This document shows positions 52,735 to 61,589 of a stretch of DNA of 64,000 nucleotides, in pieces. The notes under the pieces are model-generated. The model worked only from the letters and a program-made list of their open reading frames with translations. It did no database searches and had not been told where the DNA came from. The DNA is from Candidatus Palauibacter soopunensis. GTDB lineage: Bacteria > Gemmatimonadota > Gemmatimonadetes > Palauibacterales > Palauibacteraceae. The first letter of the stretch is position 1, and the number at the start of each line of letters is the position of its first letter. The stretch covers positions 62,001-126,000 of the forward strand of contig NZ_CANPVT010000027.1 in NCBI RefSeq assembly GCF_947581735.1, written 5' to 3'. Position numbers and translations under genes: made by a program.

Positions 52735-53871
52735 CTAGCGCTCCTCGGACGAGGGACTCGCCAGAGAACTCGTCACGGCGAGAGCCATCACCGGGTAGAG
52801 CGTCCCCGTATACGTGATGAAGTGCCATGTCTCCGTATTGAGCGACTTTGTCCACCAGCGGCCTGATTCTCTCTGGTTCCGGCTGAGCCACTCGACGCCT
52901 CGCTGCACGGCCGGGTGCGTTGCCGGCACTCCCGCGGACGACAGCACGACGACCGCCAAGCCGGTCTGGTGGCCATCGCTCGCGGGATCGCCGAAGTCCA
53001 CCTCGGCTCGCAGGCGTTCCGCGCGGTTGCCGCGGCCCCACTCCTCGGGCTGAGCGAACGAGCGGATCGACCAGCCCCCGTCCGGGCGTTGACGGTCCAG
53101 GATCATCCGGACGATGTCCTGCTTCGCGTCGGCGTCGATTACGCCGGGGAGATACCGGTCCGCCCAGAGCAGCGCCACGCGAGCGTAGTCGTGGGGAGGA
53201 GGGACCCGCCGCAGGTACTCCCGCAGACTCGCGATCCGCTTCTGCAGCTCGGGAGAGGGGGCCTGCTCGAGCCATCCCGGAGCCAGGCCCACGCTCATGG
53301 CCGCGACGGTCGCGAGCTGATACGCGTCGGACTCGAAGGGCGGCCATGTGTCCGGCGAGTGCCACGCCCCGTCGTCGCGCTGAAGGCTGAACATGAGTTC
53401 GAGCGCTTGCCCGGTCTCGGGAGACAGCCGCCCGTCCACGTGCGCATCCCATGATGCCAGGGACGCGGCCAAGTGCACGACTTCCGCGGGGTTCACATCC
53501 TGCTGGAGCTCTTCGGGGTCCGTGGCGAGCCTGTCTTGAAGCCGCTCGTCGAGGAAGGTCCGGAAGGCTGGGTCGGGCTGACCCAGGCTCTCGGCGAGTT
53601 GCGGACGGAGGATCCCGTACCAACCCGTGGTGTGACACGAGACGCAGCCGCGGTGGTTCGCCCAGGCCTTGGCTCCATCCTCCAGGTAGGCGAGCGCACG
53701 CTCGAGAGACAGGGTCTCCGCAATCGGTTCATCCGCCGACGCCGGCGGGATGGAGATCTCTCCGAACTGATACTGGTACGCGCGGTGGTCGCCCCAGTCC
53801 TGCGCGTGAAGCTCAGAGCCGAGAAGCGAAATCCCGACGGACAGTCCGATCGCGGCGTGCGTGAGTCCCAT
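52735..53871 (-). CDS. Exported c-type-haem-motif protein with cyclase-like helical repeats
   Basis: A 378-residue protein with a leader (about residues 1-23, ending ELHAQ). A single CxxCH haem-binding motif occurs as GCVSCHTTG (Cys76-His80). The rest resembles the prenyltransferase/squalene-cyclase alpha-alpha repeat: LELMFSLQRDDGAWHSPD, MILDRQRPDGGWSIRSF, VEWLSRNQRESGRWWTKSLN. Such haem-plus-repeat proteins are seen in several environmental phyla but their role is unclear. The ATG at 53871 gives a standard signal; ATG 53940 extends by 23 residues. The sense strand is opposite to copy B. Confidence 0.75.
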   Translation of the reverse strand: MGLTHAAIGLSVGISLLGSELHAQDWGDHRAYQYQFGEISIPPASADEPIAETLSLERALAYLEDGAKAWANHRGCVSCHTTGWYGILRPQLAESLGQPDPAFRTFLDERLQDRLATDPEELQQDVNPAEVVHLAASLASWDAHVDGRLSPETGQALELMFSLQRDDGAWHSPDTWPPFESDAYQLATVAAMSVGLAPGWLEQAPSPELQKRIASLREYLRRVPPPHDYARVALLWADRYLPGVIDADAKQDIVRMILDRQRPDGGWSIRSFAQPEEWGRGNRAERLRAEVDFGDPASDGHQTGLAVVVLSSAGVPATHPAVQRGVEWLSRNQRESGRWWTKSLNTETWHFITYTGTLYPVMALAVTSSLASPSSEER

Positions 53872-53965
53872 GGTCGAGCGCAATCCCAAGAGGTTCTCGT
53901 GCTGGGGCTGCAACCATCGTAAACGCCCGTTTGCCGCCATGTAAAGGCACGCGCGAGGGTTTGAT

Positions 53966-53979
53966 GTTCCCGCGGGAAC
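53966..53979. promoter_or_regulatory. Palindrome GTTCCCGCGGGAAC upstream of the haem-motif gene
   Basis: A 14-base perfect palindrome 95 bases upstream of the 53871 start. It shares 15 consecutive bases (GTTCCCGCGGGAACG plus T) with the intergenic palindrome at 7959-7975. It may be an operator. Confidence 0.35.
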
Positions 53980-54060
53980 GTGCTCCGCGGCTGAACGAAC
54001 CGCGACCGCTGGCGCGGTCGACGGACGGGCATGCAACCACAACTGGTTGACCGGGCAGGG

Positions 54061-54298
54061 GCGCCCGGATTTGGCTACGACCGCCTTCGGCGGCCCGCCT
54101 AATCTCGGGGGGCGACTTGGCAGACCGGGCGGGCGGAACAGTACGCCCGGCCAATATGACCAGGCGGGCGGGAATCGGGGCGCCCGGATTTGGCTACGAC
54201 CGCCTTCGGCGGCCCGCCTAATCTCGGGGGGCGACTTGGCAGACCGGGCGGGCGGAACAGTACGCCCGGCCAATATGACCAGGCGGGCGGGAATCGGG
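54061..54298. repeat. Two tandem 119-bp repeats seeded by the 3' end of tRNA-Pro
   Basis: Two identical 119-base units (54061-54179 and 54180-54298) start with GCGCCCGGATTTGGCTACGA. The start of what would be a third unit at 54299 is the T-arm/acceptor end of the tRNA-Pro(CGG) gene, so each unit begins with about 12 bases copied from the tRNA 3' end, and the second junction also copies the discriminator and the bases before it. The units also hold CGGCGGCCCGCC and GGCGGGCGGAACAG but no gene. The stretch 53872-54060 holds only the palindrome at 53966. Confidence 0.9.
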
Positions 54299-54367
54299 GC
54301 GCCCGGATTTGAACCGGGGACCTCTGCGTCCCGAACGCAGCGCTCTACCGGACTGAGCCACGCCCCG
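54294..54367 (-). tRNA. tRNA-Pro(CGG)
   Basis: Minus-strand cloverleaf: acceptor CGGGGCG/CGCCCCG, discriminator A, D arm GCTC...GAGC, anticodon stem CTGCG/CGCAG with loop TTCGGGA (anticodon CGG), T arm CCCGG/CCGGG with TTCAAAT. The 3' end is duplicated twice downstream in the tandem repeat. First of six clustered tRNA genes. Confidence 0.94.
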
Positions 54368-54438
54368 AGGGGTACTGCGGACCGCGCGGTGGGCGCGGGG
54401 GCCGGGCTCGCGAACGAGATGGCGAGCCGGCGATGAAG

Positions 54439-54511
54439 AGCGGGTGACCGGATTCGAACCGGCGACCTCAACCTTGGCAAGGTTGCGCTCTACCAACTGA
54501 GCTACACCCGC
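54439..54511 (-). tRNA. tRNA-Gly(GCC)
   Basis: Acceptor GCGGGTG/CACCCGC, discriminator T (as U), anticodon stem CAACC/GGTTG around TTGCCAA (anticodon GCC), T arm GCCGG/CCGGT with TTCGAAT. It reads the GGC codons favoured by this GC-rich genome. Confidence 0.95.
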
Positions 54512-54577
54512 GTGTCCCTGCTTCCTCTCCCTCCGAAGCCTCCAGCCTGCCGGCTGTCGGCGGGAGGGGCCCTTCAG

Positions 54578-54649
54578 AGCCACCGGTCGGATTTGAACCG
54601 ACGACCGCCGCATTACGAATGCGGTGCTCTACCCCTGAGCTACGGTGGC
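54578..54649 (-). tRNA. tRNA-Thr(CGT)
   Basis: Acceptor GCCACCG/CGGTGGC, D arm GCTC...GAGC, anticodon stem CCGCA/TGCGG with loop TTCGTAA (anticodon CGT), T arm GTCGG/CCGAC with TTCAAAT. Confidence 0.94.
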
Positions 54650-54723
54650 GAGCCGTCGGCCGCTACCCGGGGCGCCCCTGGCGAGAAGGCTCGCGGGGGG
54701 TGCGGGGGTGCGGCGAACGGGAG

Positions 54724-54797
54724 TGGAGCCGGCGGGATTTGAACCCGCGACCTCTTGAGTGCGATTCAAGCGCTCTCCCAAACTGAGCTACGGCCCC
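54724..54797 (-). tRNA. tRNA-Ala(CGC)
   Basis: Acceptor GGGGCCG pairs with CGGCTCC (one G-U), discriminator A, anticodon stem CTTGA/TCAAG with loop ATCGCAC (anticodon CGC), T arm GCGGG/CCCGC with TTCAAAT. Confidence 0.9.
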
Positions 54798-54819
54798 TCG
54801 CTCGACACTCTTTTCGGAA

Positions 54820-54894
54820 CGGGGCTGACGGGATTTGAACCCGCGACCTCCGGTGTGACAGACCGGCACTCTAACCAGACTGAGCTACAGCCCC
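54820..54894 (-). tRNA. tRNA-Asp(GTC)
   Basis: Acceptor GGGGCTG/CAGCCCC, discriminator G as usual for Asp, anticodon stem CCGGT/ACCGG with loop CTGTCAC (anticodon GTC), T arm GCGGG/CCCGT with TTCAAAT. Confidence 0.95.
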
Positions 54895-54911
54895 CTGCAG
54901 CGGCGTTTCGA

Positions 54912-54985
<74 letters not shown>

Positions 54986-55204
54986 TCCGAAAGACACGAC
55001 GAGCGGGCCCCGGGTGGGAGCCCGCTCGGACGGACATATGCTAAAGGAACGGCCCGAATCGGTCAACCTCGGAGGGGGCCGGATCGGCGGTCCCCGGCGA
55101 CGGTTGCATCCACCGGAACGGGGTTTACCTTGTTCGCGACCCGGGCTTCCGCCGGCGGAGGCTGACGGGCGACTCACATCGTCGATTCCCCCTCAGAGAG
55201 GCGG

Positions 55205-56014
55205 ATGAAGATAAGCTCTCGCGCGGCCGCGGGCGTCCTCGCCGCGGCCCTCGGCGCCACCGCTCTGGCGCTGTACCGGCCTTCAACCGGCGAACTCGAG
55301 CTCGCGGTCGCGAGCCTCGATCCGTCCTCCTTCCTTCACGTTCAGGAAAGCGCGGATCCGCAGGCCGCGGGCGAGGGCGAGACGGCCGCCGCGTCGGCCC
55401 AGTACGCGGGTGAGCAGGATCTCGCGACGATGCCCGCGCAGTGGCGCGCGATCTACGATCACGAGAACGCGAGGCGCGGGCCCGAGCAGCCGATTCCGTT
55501 CAACCACCGCTTCCACGTCACGGACCTGCAGATCGACTGCATGTACTGCCATGTCGGGACGGAGCGGTCGGTCTCGGGAGTCGTTCCGACGCTCGAGGTC
55601 TGCATGGGGTGCCACCGCATCGCGGGCACGGGGCTGCCGCCGGTCGAAGAGTTGCGTCAGTACGAAGCGCGGGGCGAGCCGATCGAGTGGGAGTGGGTGT
55701 ACAAGCTGCCGGAGTTCGTGCAGTTCAGCCACAAGGCCCACCTGCGGAACCTCGAGTGCCAGGATTGCCATGGCCCGGTCGAGGAGATGGACCGGGTCTA
55801 CCAGTGGGCGCCGCTCACGATGGGCTGGTGCCTCGAGTGCCACCGGCAGCCTCCCTCCGACGGCGATGTCGCGACGGACCACACGCTGGCGCGGGACAAC
55901 CCGCCGCCACGTGCGCCGGCGCCCCGTCAGCCGGAAGGGTTCTACCCGAGGGACATCGACACGGACTACGGCCAGACGCGGGCTCCCACGGATTGCGCAG
56001 CATGTCACTACTGA
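55205..56014 (+). CDS. actA: Alternative complex III subunit ActA, pentahaem cytochrome c
   Basis: A 269-residue protein with an N-terminal hydrophobic anchor (AAGVLAAALGATALALY) and five CxxCH haem-binding motifs: CMYCH, CMGCH, CQDCH, CLECH and CAACH (the last three residues from the end). Conserved features include PFNHRFHVTDLQIDCMYCHV and VQFSHKAHLRN. ActA passes electrons from quinol oxidation to periplasmic carriers or directly to a haem-copper oxidase. It opens the act operon, and its last 13 bases overlap the actB start. Confidence 0.93.
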   Translation: MKISSRAAAGVLAAALGATALALYRPSTGELELAVASLDPSSFLHVQESADPQAAGEGETAAASAQYAGEQDLATMPAQWRAIYDHENARRGPEQPIPFNHRFHVTDLQIDCMYCHVGTERSVSGVVPTLEVCMGCHRIAGTGLPPVEELRQYEARGEPIEWEWVYKLPEFVQFSHKAHLRNLECQDCHGPVEEMDRVYQWAPLTMGWCLECHRQPPSDGDVATDHTLARDNPPPRAPAPRQPEGFYPRDIDTDYGQTRAPTDCAACHY

Positions 56015-59000
56015 ACGGGGGCAACGGCGGCTGCGGCTGCGCGGGGAGCTGCTCGGGTGGCGCGGCGCCTAACGCCGACGCCCTGAACGGCGACGCGGCG
56101 AACGGTGCGAACGGAACGGGGACTTCCCGCCGCCGTTTCCTGAAGGTGCTCGGGACCTCCGGAGCCGGAGCGGCGACGCTGGCGGCGTGCGGCCCGCCGA
56201 ACTTCGGGGACAAGCTCATCCCCAGCCTCGTCGAGGAAGAGGGGATCACGCCGGGCGTTTCCGAGACCTACGCGACGGTGCTGCCGGACGCGGGGCCGGA
56301 ACCGGTCGCCGTCCACGCGCAGGTGCGCGACGGCCGCGTGCTCGGCCTGAGCCCCAACGACCGGTTCGGGGGAGGCACGAGCGGCCTTTCGTCGCTCACG
56401 CACTCGACGCTGCAGGACCTGTACGATCCGGATCGCGTGAGTCAGCCTCTGCAGCGGAATCCATCGACGGAGGAAGGGGCGCCTCCCTTCCAGTTCGCGA
56501 GCTGGGAGGATGCGACGGCCGCGCTCACGAACGCGGTGCGCGTCGGCGGCGGGGTGCTCCTCACGGGCCGGGTCACGGGCACGACGGGCCGCTTCATCGC
56601 GGACTGGGCGCGCGTGATGGGCGTCGAGCACATCGCGTGGGAGCCGTTCTCGAACCAGGCGCTGGCCGGCGGGACGGCGGACGTGAGCGGCGGCGCGGGC
56701 ATGCCGCACTTCGACCTCTCCTCCGCCGACGCGATCGCCTGCTTCGGGGCCGACTTCCTCGGCACCTGGCTCGCCCCGACGCAGATGTCGGCGGGCTTTG
56801 CGGCGGCGCGGGACATCGAGGCCCACCACCACGCGAAGTTCACCTTCGTCGGGCCGCGCCTCTCGCTCACCGGCGCCAACGCGGACGAGTGGATCGAAGC
56901 CCGGGCGGGCACCGAGGGTGCCGTGGCGCTGGCGGTCGCCGGCGTCGTGGCCGCGGCGCGCGGCGCGGAGCTTCCGGCCGGACTGCCCGCCGTGTCGCCG
57001 GAGTCGGCCGCGGAGGCCGCGGGGGTCTCGGCTGACGCGATCCGCGCGCTCGGAGAGGAACTGGCCGCCGCGGAGAACGCGGTCGCGATCCCGCCGGGGC
57101 TCGAATCGCAGGGCGCCGATGCCCGGCAGGCGCAGCATGCGGTCGCGGCGCTCAACGAGGTACTGGGCGCGACAGGCCGCTCGGTCTTCCCGGGCGGCGG
57201 CGCGCCCGAGGGCACGACGGCGAGCTTCGCGGACATGCAGGCTTTGATTGGGCGCATGCGGGCCGGGCAGGTGCGGACGCTCATCGTGGCCGGGTGCAAT
57301 CCCATCTACGCGCTCCCGGCCGCCGCGGGGTTCGGCGAGGCGCTGGCCAACGTGGCGAACAGCGTCGCGATCACGCCGCACCTCGACGAGACGGCGTCGG
57401 CCTGCGGCTGGGTGCTCCCGTGCCACCACGCGCTCGAGTCGTGGTGCGACGCGGACCTGGCGGGCGGCGCGATGGCGCTCGGACAGCCCCTCATGCACCC
57501 CGTGTTCGACACGCGCCAGCGCGAGGACCTGCTGCTGGACGTCGCGAACGCGGCGGGACAGGGCGGCGCGTTCGGCGGGACGGACTACGCGACCGTGCTG
57601 CGGAACACCTGGACCGAGCGGCTCGGCGACCACGCCGCGTGGCTCGACGCGCTCCGGCGTGGCGGCGCCTCGGCGGCGGCATGGGCGGGCGATGATGGCG
57701 CCGAGACCGGCGAGGCCGATGCTCCCGCGGGCGGCGGCGGCGGCTTCGCGCTCCCGCAGCCGGCCTCCGGGACGCAACTCGTCGTGTACCCCACGGCCCA
57801 GTTCTACGATGGCCGGGGCGCGAACCGCTCCTGGATGCAGGAGCACCCGGACGCGATCACGAAGGTCGTGTGGAACTCGTGGGTGGAGATGCACCCGGAC
57901 ATGGCGGACGAACTCGGCGTCGAGCGCGGCGACCTCGTCCGGGTCGAGTCCGCCCAGGGCGCCATCGAGGCGCCGGTCTACGTCTACCGCGGCATCCGCC
58001 CGGATACGGTGGCGATCCCGCTCGGACAGGGACACACGGAGTACGGCCGCTACGCGCGGAACCGCGGCGTGAACCCGCTGGACCTCCTCGCGGCGGACGC
58101 GGACCCCGGCTCCGGCGCGCTGGCCTACGCCGGCACGGCGGTCACCGTCACGCCCACCGGGGAGACGGCCCGGCTCGTCGTCACGCAGGGCTCCACCGAC
58201 GACCTCGACCGCGAGATCGTCCACGCCATGAACGTCGAGGACGCGCTGCACGAGATCGAGGCGCACGATATCGACCTCGTCGAGATGGTCGAGGCCGCGT
58301 GGGACTCCGATCCGAACAGCCCGTACCGCTGGGGCATGACCATCGACCTCAACGCCTGCACCGGCTGCGGCGCCTGCGTCACCTCCTGCTACTCGGAGAA
58401 CAACATCCCCACCGTGGGCGAGCGCGAGGCGGCGATGCGGCGGGAGATGTCGTGGATGCGTATCCACCGCTTCGAGGAGGAGACGGAGGACGGCGGGTTC
58501 CAGACGGTGCAGCAGCCGATGCTATGCCAGCACTGCGGCGACGCGCCGTGCGAGCCCGTGTGCCCGGTCTACGCGACGTACCACAGCCCCGAGGGACTCA
58601 ACGTCCAGGTCTACAACCGCTGCGTCGGCACGCGGTACTGCGCGAACAACTGTCCCTACAAGGTCCGGCGCTTCAACTGGTTCAACCACGACGCGCGCGT
58701 CCGCGGCGACGGCGGGGCCTTCGCCTGGCCTCTCAATCTCCAGCTCAACCCGGACATCACCGTCCGCGAGGTGGGGGTGATGGAGAAGTGCACGATGTGC
58801 GTGCACCGGATCAACAAGGCCAAGATCGACGCCAAGGAGGAGGATCGGACGGTGAGGGACGGCGAGGTGATGACCGCCTGCCAGTCCAGTTGTCCGTCGA
58901 ACGCGATCACCTTCGGCAACCTCAAGGATCCCGAGAGCGAGGTCTCCCGCAAGGCGAAGAGCGCCCGCGGCTACCACGCGCTCGGAGAACTCGGCGTGCG

Positions 59001-59100
59001 CCCCGCGATCACCTACCTCGAGGACGTCACGCACCGGCACATGGCGGCGGGCGGGCACGGCGAGCCGGCGGCGGCCGGTGAAGGCGAAGAGGCGCACTGA
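56002..59100 (+). CDS. actB: Alternative complex III subunit ActB, molybdopterin-oxidoreductase-like iron-sulfur protein
   Basis: A 1032-residue subunit. The N-terminus has a Cys/Gly-rich stretch (GGNGGCGCAGSCSGG) and then a Tat-type leader (SRRRFLKVLGTSGAGAATLA). Residues ~100-720 resemble the MopB fold without an evident cofactor ligand; residues ~780-1000 carry iron-sulfur sites, seen as CTGCGACVTSCYSENN, CQHCGDAPCEPVCPVYATYH, CVGTRYCANNCPYKVRRF, CTMCVHRINKAK and CQSSCPSNAITFG. Together they match ActB (fused form), the periplasmic electron-transfer subunit. It overlaps actA by 13 bases and ends in TGATG with actC. Confidence 0.94.
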   Translation: MSLLNGGNGGCGCAGSCSGGAAPNADALNGDAANGANGTGTSRRRFLKVLGTSGAGAATLAACGPPNFGDKLIPSLVEEEGITPGVSETYATVLPDAGPEPVAVHAQVRDGRVLGLSPNDRFGGGTSGLSSLTHSTLQDLYDPDRVSQPLQRNPSTEEGAPPFQFASWEDATAALTNAVRVGGGVLLTGRVTGTTGRFIADWARVMGVEHIAWEPFSNQALAGGTADVSGGAGMPHFDLSSADAIACFGADFLGTWLAPTQMSAGFAAARDIEAHHHAKFTFVGPRLSLTGANADEWIEARAGTEGAVALAVAGVVAAARGAELPAGLPAVSPESAAEAAGVSADAIRALGEELAAAENAVAIPPGLESQGADARQAQHAVAALNEVLGATGRSVFPGGGAPEGTTASFADMQALIGRMRAGQVRTLIVAGCNPIYALPAAAGFGEALANVANSVAITPHLDETASACGWVLPCHHALESWCDADLAGGAMALGQPLMHPVFDTRQREDLLLDVANAAGQGGAFGGTDYATVLRNTWTERLGDHAAWLDALRRGGASAAAWAGDDGAETGEADAPAGGGGGFALPQPASGTQLVVYPTAQFYDGRGANRSWMQEHPDAITKVVWNSWVEMHPDMADELGVERGDLVRVESAQGAIEAPVYVYRGIRPDTVAIPLGQGHTEYGRYARNRGVNPLDLLAADADPGSGALAYAGTAVTVTPTGETARLVVTQGSTDDLDREIVHAMNVEDALHEIEAHDIDLVEMVEAAWDSDPNSPYRWGMTIDLNACTGCGACVTSCYSENNIPTVGEREAAMRREMSWMRIHRFEEETEDGGFQTVQQPMLCQHCGDAPCEPVCPVYATYHSPEGLNVQVYNRCVGTRYCANNCPYKVRRFNWFNHDARVRGDGGAFAWPLNLQLNPDITVREVGVMEKCTMCVHRINKAKIDAKEEDRTVRDGEVMTACQSSCPSNAITFGNLKDPESEVSRKAKSARGYHALGELGVRPAITYLEDVTHRHMAAGGHGEPAAAGEGEEAH

Positions 59101-60467
59101 TGGCGACCGCCGAGGCGAAGGTGCCCGCCACCCCGACGCTGGCCGACGCGAACCGCGACATCACGCGGCCCATCGCGATGCCCGAGAAGCGCTTCTATCT
59201 CGTGCTCGGGGTCGCGGCGGCGGGTCTCGCCCTCATGTTCGGGGCCTGGTTCTACCAGATCGGGGCCGGCATCGGCGTCGCGGGCATCACCCACCCCGTG
59301 TTCTGGGGCGTGTACATCACGACCTTCGTCTTCTGGGTCGGGATCGCCCACTCCGGGACGCTGATCTCGGCGATCCTCTACCTCTTCCGCTCCGGCTGGC
59401 GCACGACGATCAACCGCACCGCGGAGGCGATGACGATCTTCGCGGTGATGACGGCGGGGCTCTTCCCCCTCATCCACCTGGGCCGCGTCTGGTACTTCTA
59501 CTACCTCATGCCCTACCCGTCGCAGCGGCAGATCTGGCCGGACTTCCGGTCGCCGCTCGTAATGGACGTGTTCGCGGTCTCGACGTACCTCACGATCTCC
59601 GCGCTGTTCTGGTACACCGGCCTCATCCCCGACTTCGCGATCCTGCGCGACCGGGCCAAGGGCTGGATGTACAAGATCTACGGCGCGTTCTCGCTCGGGT
59701 GGCAGGGGACGGTGAGCGAGTGGCGGCACTACCGCCGCATCTACCTCTACATGGCGGGGATCGCGACGCCGCTGGTGCTGTCGGTGCACTCCGTGGTTTC
59801 GTGGGACTTCGCCCTCTCGATCGTGCCGGGGTGGCACTCGACGATCTTCGCCCCGTACTTCGTGGCCGGGGCGATCTTCAGCGGGGTCGCCCTCGTGATC
59901 ACGATCATGATCCCGCTGCGGTGGGCGTTCGGGCTCGAAGCGTACATCACCGAGAACCACTTCGAGAACATGGCGAAGCTGGTTCTCCTCACGTCCCTCA
60001 TCGTCGGCTTCTCGTACGGGACGGAGTTCTTCCTCGCGTACTACTCGGCGGACCCGATCGAGATCGAGAGCTTCCGCTGGCGGGCGCTGGGGGCCTACGC
60101 CCTGCCCTTCTGGGTCATGGTGTTCTGCAACGTGGTCGTGCCGCAGGCGCTGTGGTTCAAGAAGGTTCGTACGAGCCTTCCCGCGCTGTTCGCGCTCACG
60201 ATCTTCGTCAACATCGGGATGTGGTACGAGCGGTTCGTGATCATCGTGACGTCGCTCGCCCACGAGTACGAGCCGGGCGGATGGGGGCTGTACACGCCGA
60301 GCTGGGTGGAGATGTCGATTCTCGTCGGCAGCTTCTGCTGGTTCTTCTTCTGGTTCCTGCTCTTCTCGCGCAGCCTGCCGGTGATCTCGATCGCCGAGGT
60401 GAAGGAACATCTCGCACACGAGCACTCGCACGCAGAACACGGAGAAGGTGGGGATGGCCATGAGTAG
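59100..60467 (+). CDS. actC: Alternative complex III subunit ActC, NrfD-type membrane protein
   Basis: A 455-residue integral membrane protein with about 10 transmembrane segments of the NrfD/PsrC type. Segments include AMPEKRFYLVLGVAAAGLAL, VFWGVYITTFVFWVGIAHSG, ILYLFRSGWRTTINRTAEAM and HSVVSWDFALSIVPGWHSTI. It binds quinol at the membrane surface and is one of two paralogous quinone subunits (the other is ActF). It starts in TGATG overlap with the actB stop. The C-terminus is His-rich (HLAHEHSHAEHGEGGDG). Confidence 0.94.
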   Translation: MATAEAKVPATPTLADANRDITRPIAMPEKRFYLVLGVAAAGLALMFGAWFYQIGAGIGVAGITHPVFWGVYITTFVFWVGIAHSGTLISAILYLFRSGWRTTINRTAEAMTIFAVMTAGLFPLIHLGRVWYFYYLMPYPSQRQIWPDFRSPLVMDVFAVSTYLTISALFWYTGLIPDFAILRDRAKGWMYKIYGAFSLGWQGTVSEWRHYRRIYLYMAGIATPLVLSVHSVVSWDFALSIVPGWHSTIFAPYFVAGAIFSGVALVITIMIPLRWAFGLEAYITENHFENMAKLVLLTSLIVGFSYGTEFFLAYYSADPIEIESFRWRALGAYALPFWVMVFCNVVVPQALWFKKVRTSLPALFALTIFVNIGMWYERFVIIVTSLAHEYEPGGWGLYTPSWVEMSILVGSFCWFFFWFLLFSRSLPVISIAEVKEHLAHEHSHAEHGEGGDGHE

Positions 60468-60963
60468 CGGCGTCCTCGGGCAGTACGACACGCTGCACGG
60501 CACGCTCGACGCCATCGCGCGGCTGCGCGACGCGGGGCACCGGGACATCGAGGTCTTCTCGCCAATCCCGTCGCCGGAGATCGAGGAGGCGATGGACATC
60601 CACTCCTCGCCGGTGCGGGTGTGGGCGCTGACGGGGGCGATCACCGGCTGTACGCTCGGGGTGCTGCTCACGGCGGGCACGTCGCTGGCCTACCCGCTCG
60701 TCACGCAGGGCAAGCCGCTCGTGTCGCTGCCGCCGTTCGTCGTGTTCATGTTCGAGCTCACGGTGCTGCTCACGGGGATCTTCGGGCTGGTCGCGCTGCT
60801 CGTGCACACGAAGCGGCCGGTGATCAACCTCGATCCCGCGTATCGAACCTCCTTCTCGGTCGACCGCTGGGGCATCTTCGTCCCGGTCAACGGCGAAGGG
60901 CACGCCGCCGCCGAGGCGCTTGTGCGTGAGACGGCCGCGGTGGACGTGGAGGTGCAGGGATGA
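60460..60963 (+). CDS. actD: Alternative complex III subunit ActD (DUF3341)
   Basis: A 167-residue DUF3341 membrane subunit with two transmembrane segments (VWALTGAITGCTLGVLLTAG and FVVFMFELTVLLTGIFGLVA). The start is preceded by SSGVLGQYDTLHGTLDAIAR, and the domain DIEVFSPIPSPEIEEAM is typical. ATG 60460 overlaps the actC stop by eight bases; ATG 60454 or GTG 60448 are alternatives. The function within the complex is structural. Confidence 0.88.
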   Translation: MSSGVLGQYDTLHGTLDAIARLRDAGHRDIEVFSPIPSPEIEEAMDIHSSPVRVWALTGAITGCTLGVLLTAGTSLAYPLVTQGKPLVSLPPFVVFMFELTVLLTGIFGLVALLVHTKRPVINLDPAYRTSFSVDRWGIFVPVNGEGHAAAEALVRETAAVDVEVQG

Positions 60964-61589
60964 CCGCCCGGGCCGCCGCCACCCTGGTCCTCGCCGCCTT
61001 CGCGCTGGCCGCCTGCGACGACCAGATCAAGCACCTGGATCAGCGGACCCCGTTCTTCAACACGATGTCCTGGCAGCCCTCGATCGAGGCCTTCGAGGAG
61101 CGGGCGCGGCTGCCGGTGCCCGGCACGATGCCGATCGACGGCGAGCGCACGTACGACCTGATGGCGGCGGACACGATGCTGGTCAGCCCGATTTCCGGGA
61201 CCGACGGCGACCTCGCCCGCGGGGCGGAACTGTACAGCCAGTTCTGCACCGTCTGTCACGGCGTGACGGGGGCGGGCGACGGCTCCGTGGTGGGACAGAA
61301 CCGGATTCCCGACATCCCGCTCCTCAACATCCGCGGCGAACTCACGCGCGGATACACGGACGGCTACATCTGGGGCATGATCGGGAACGGGCGGGGGCTG
61401 ATGCCGCCCTACCGGCGCATTCCGGCCATGGACCGCTGGTATCTGGTCGCGTACGTGCGGCAACTGCAGGCCGAGGCGATGGCCGAGGAAGCGGCGGCGG
61501 CCGAGGCCGCGGCGGCTGAGGCGGCAGCGGCCGAGGCGGCGGCGGCGTCCGAAACGGGCGAGGTCCCCGGGACGGGAGCAGGCCTGTGA
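60960..61589 (+). CDS. actE: Alternative complex III subunit ActE, monohaem cytochrome c lipoprotein
   Basis: A 209-residue lipoprotein (lipobox ALAAC, Cys19) with one haem motif CTVCHG near residue 97 and a distal methionine region (GRGLMPPYRRIPAMDRWYLV). It carries electrons on the periplasmic side. The last ~40 residues are an Ala/Glu low-complexity tail (EEAAAAEAAAAEAAAAEAAA), encoded by GC-rich near-repeat codons at 61489-61550, probably a flexible or helical rod. The start at 60960 overlaps the actD stop (ATGA). Confidence 0.92.
   Translation: MTARAAATLVLAAFALAACDDQIKHLDQRTPFFNTMSWQPSIEAFEERARLPVPGTMPIDGERTYDLMAADTMLVSPISGTDGDLARGAELYSQFCTVCHGVTGAGDGSVVGQNRIPDIPLLNIRGELTRGYTDGYIWGMIGNGRGLMPPYRRIPAMDRWYLVAYVRQLQAEAMAEEAAAAEAAAAEAAAAEAAAASETGEVPGTGAGL

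Noticed and set aside
54061-54298. CRISPR-like repeats
   Set aside because: Only two directly abutting 119-base units with no spacers and a tRNA-derived start.
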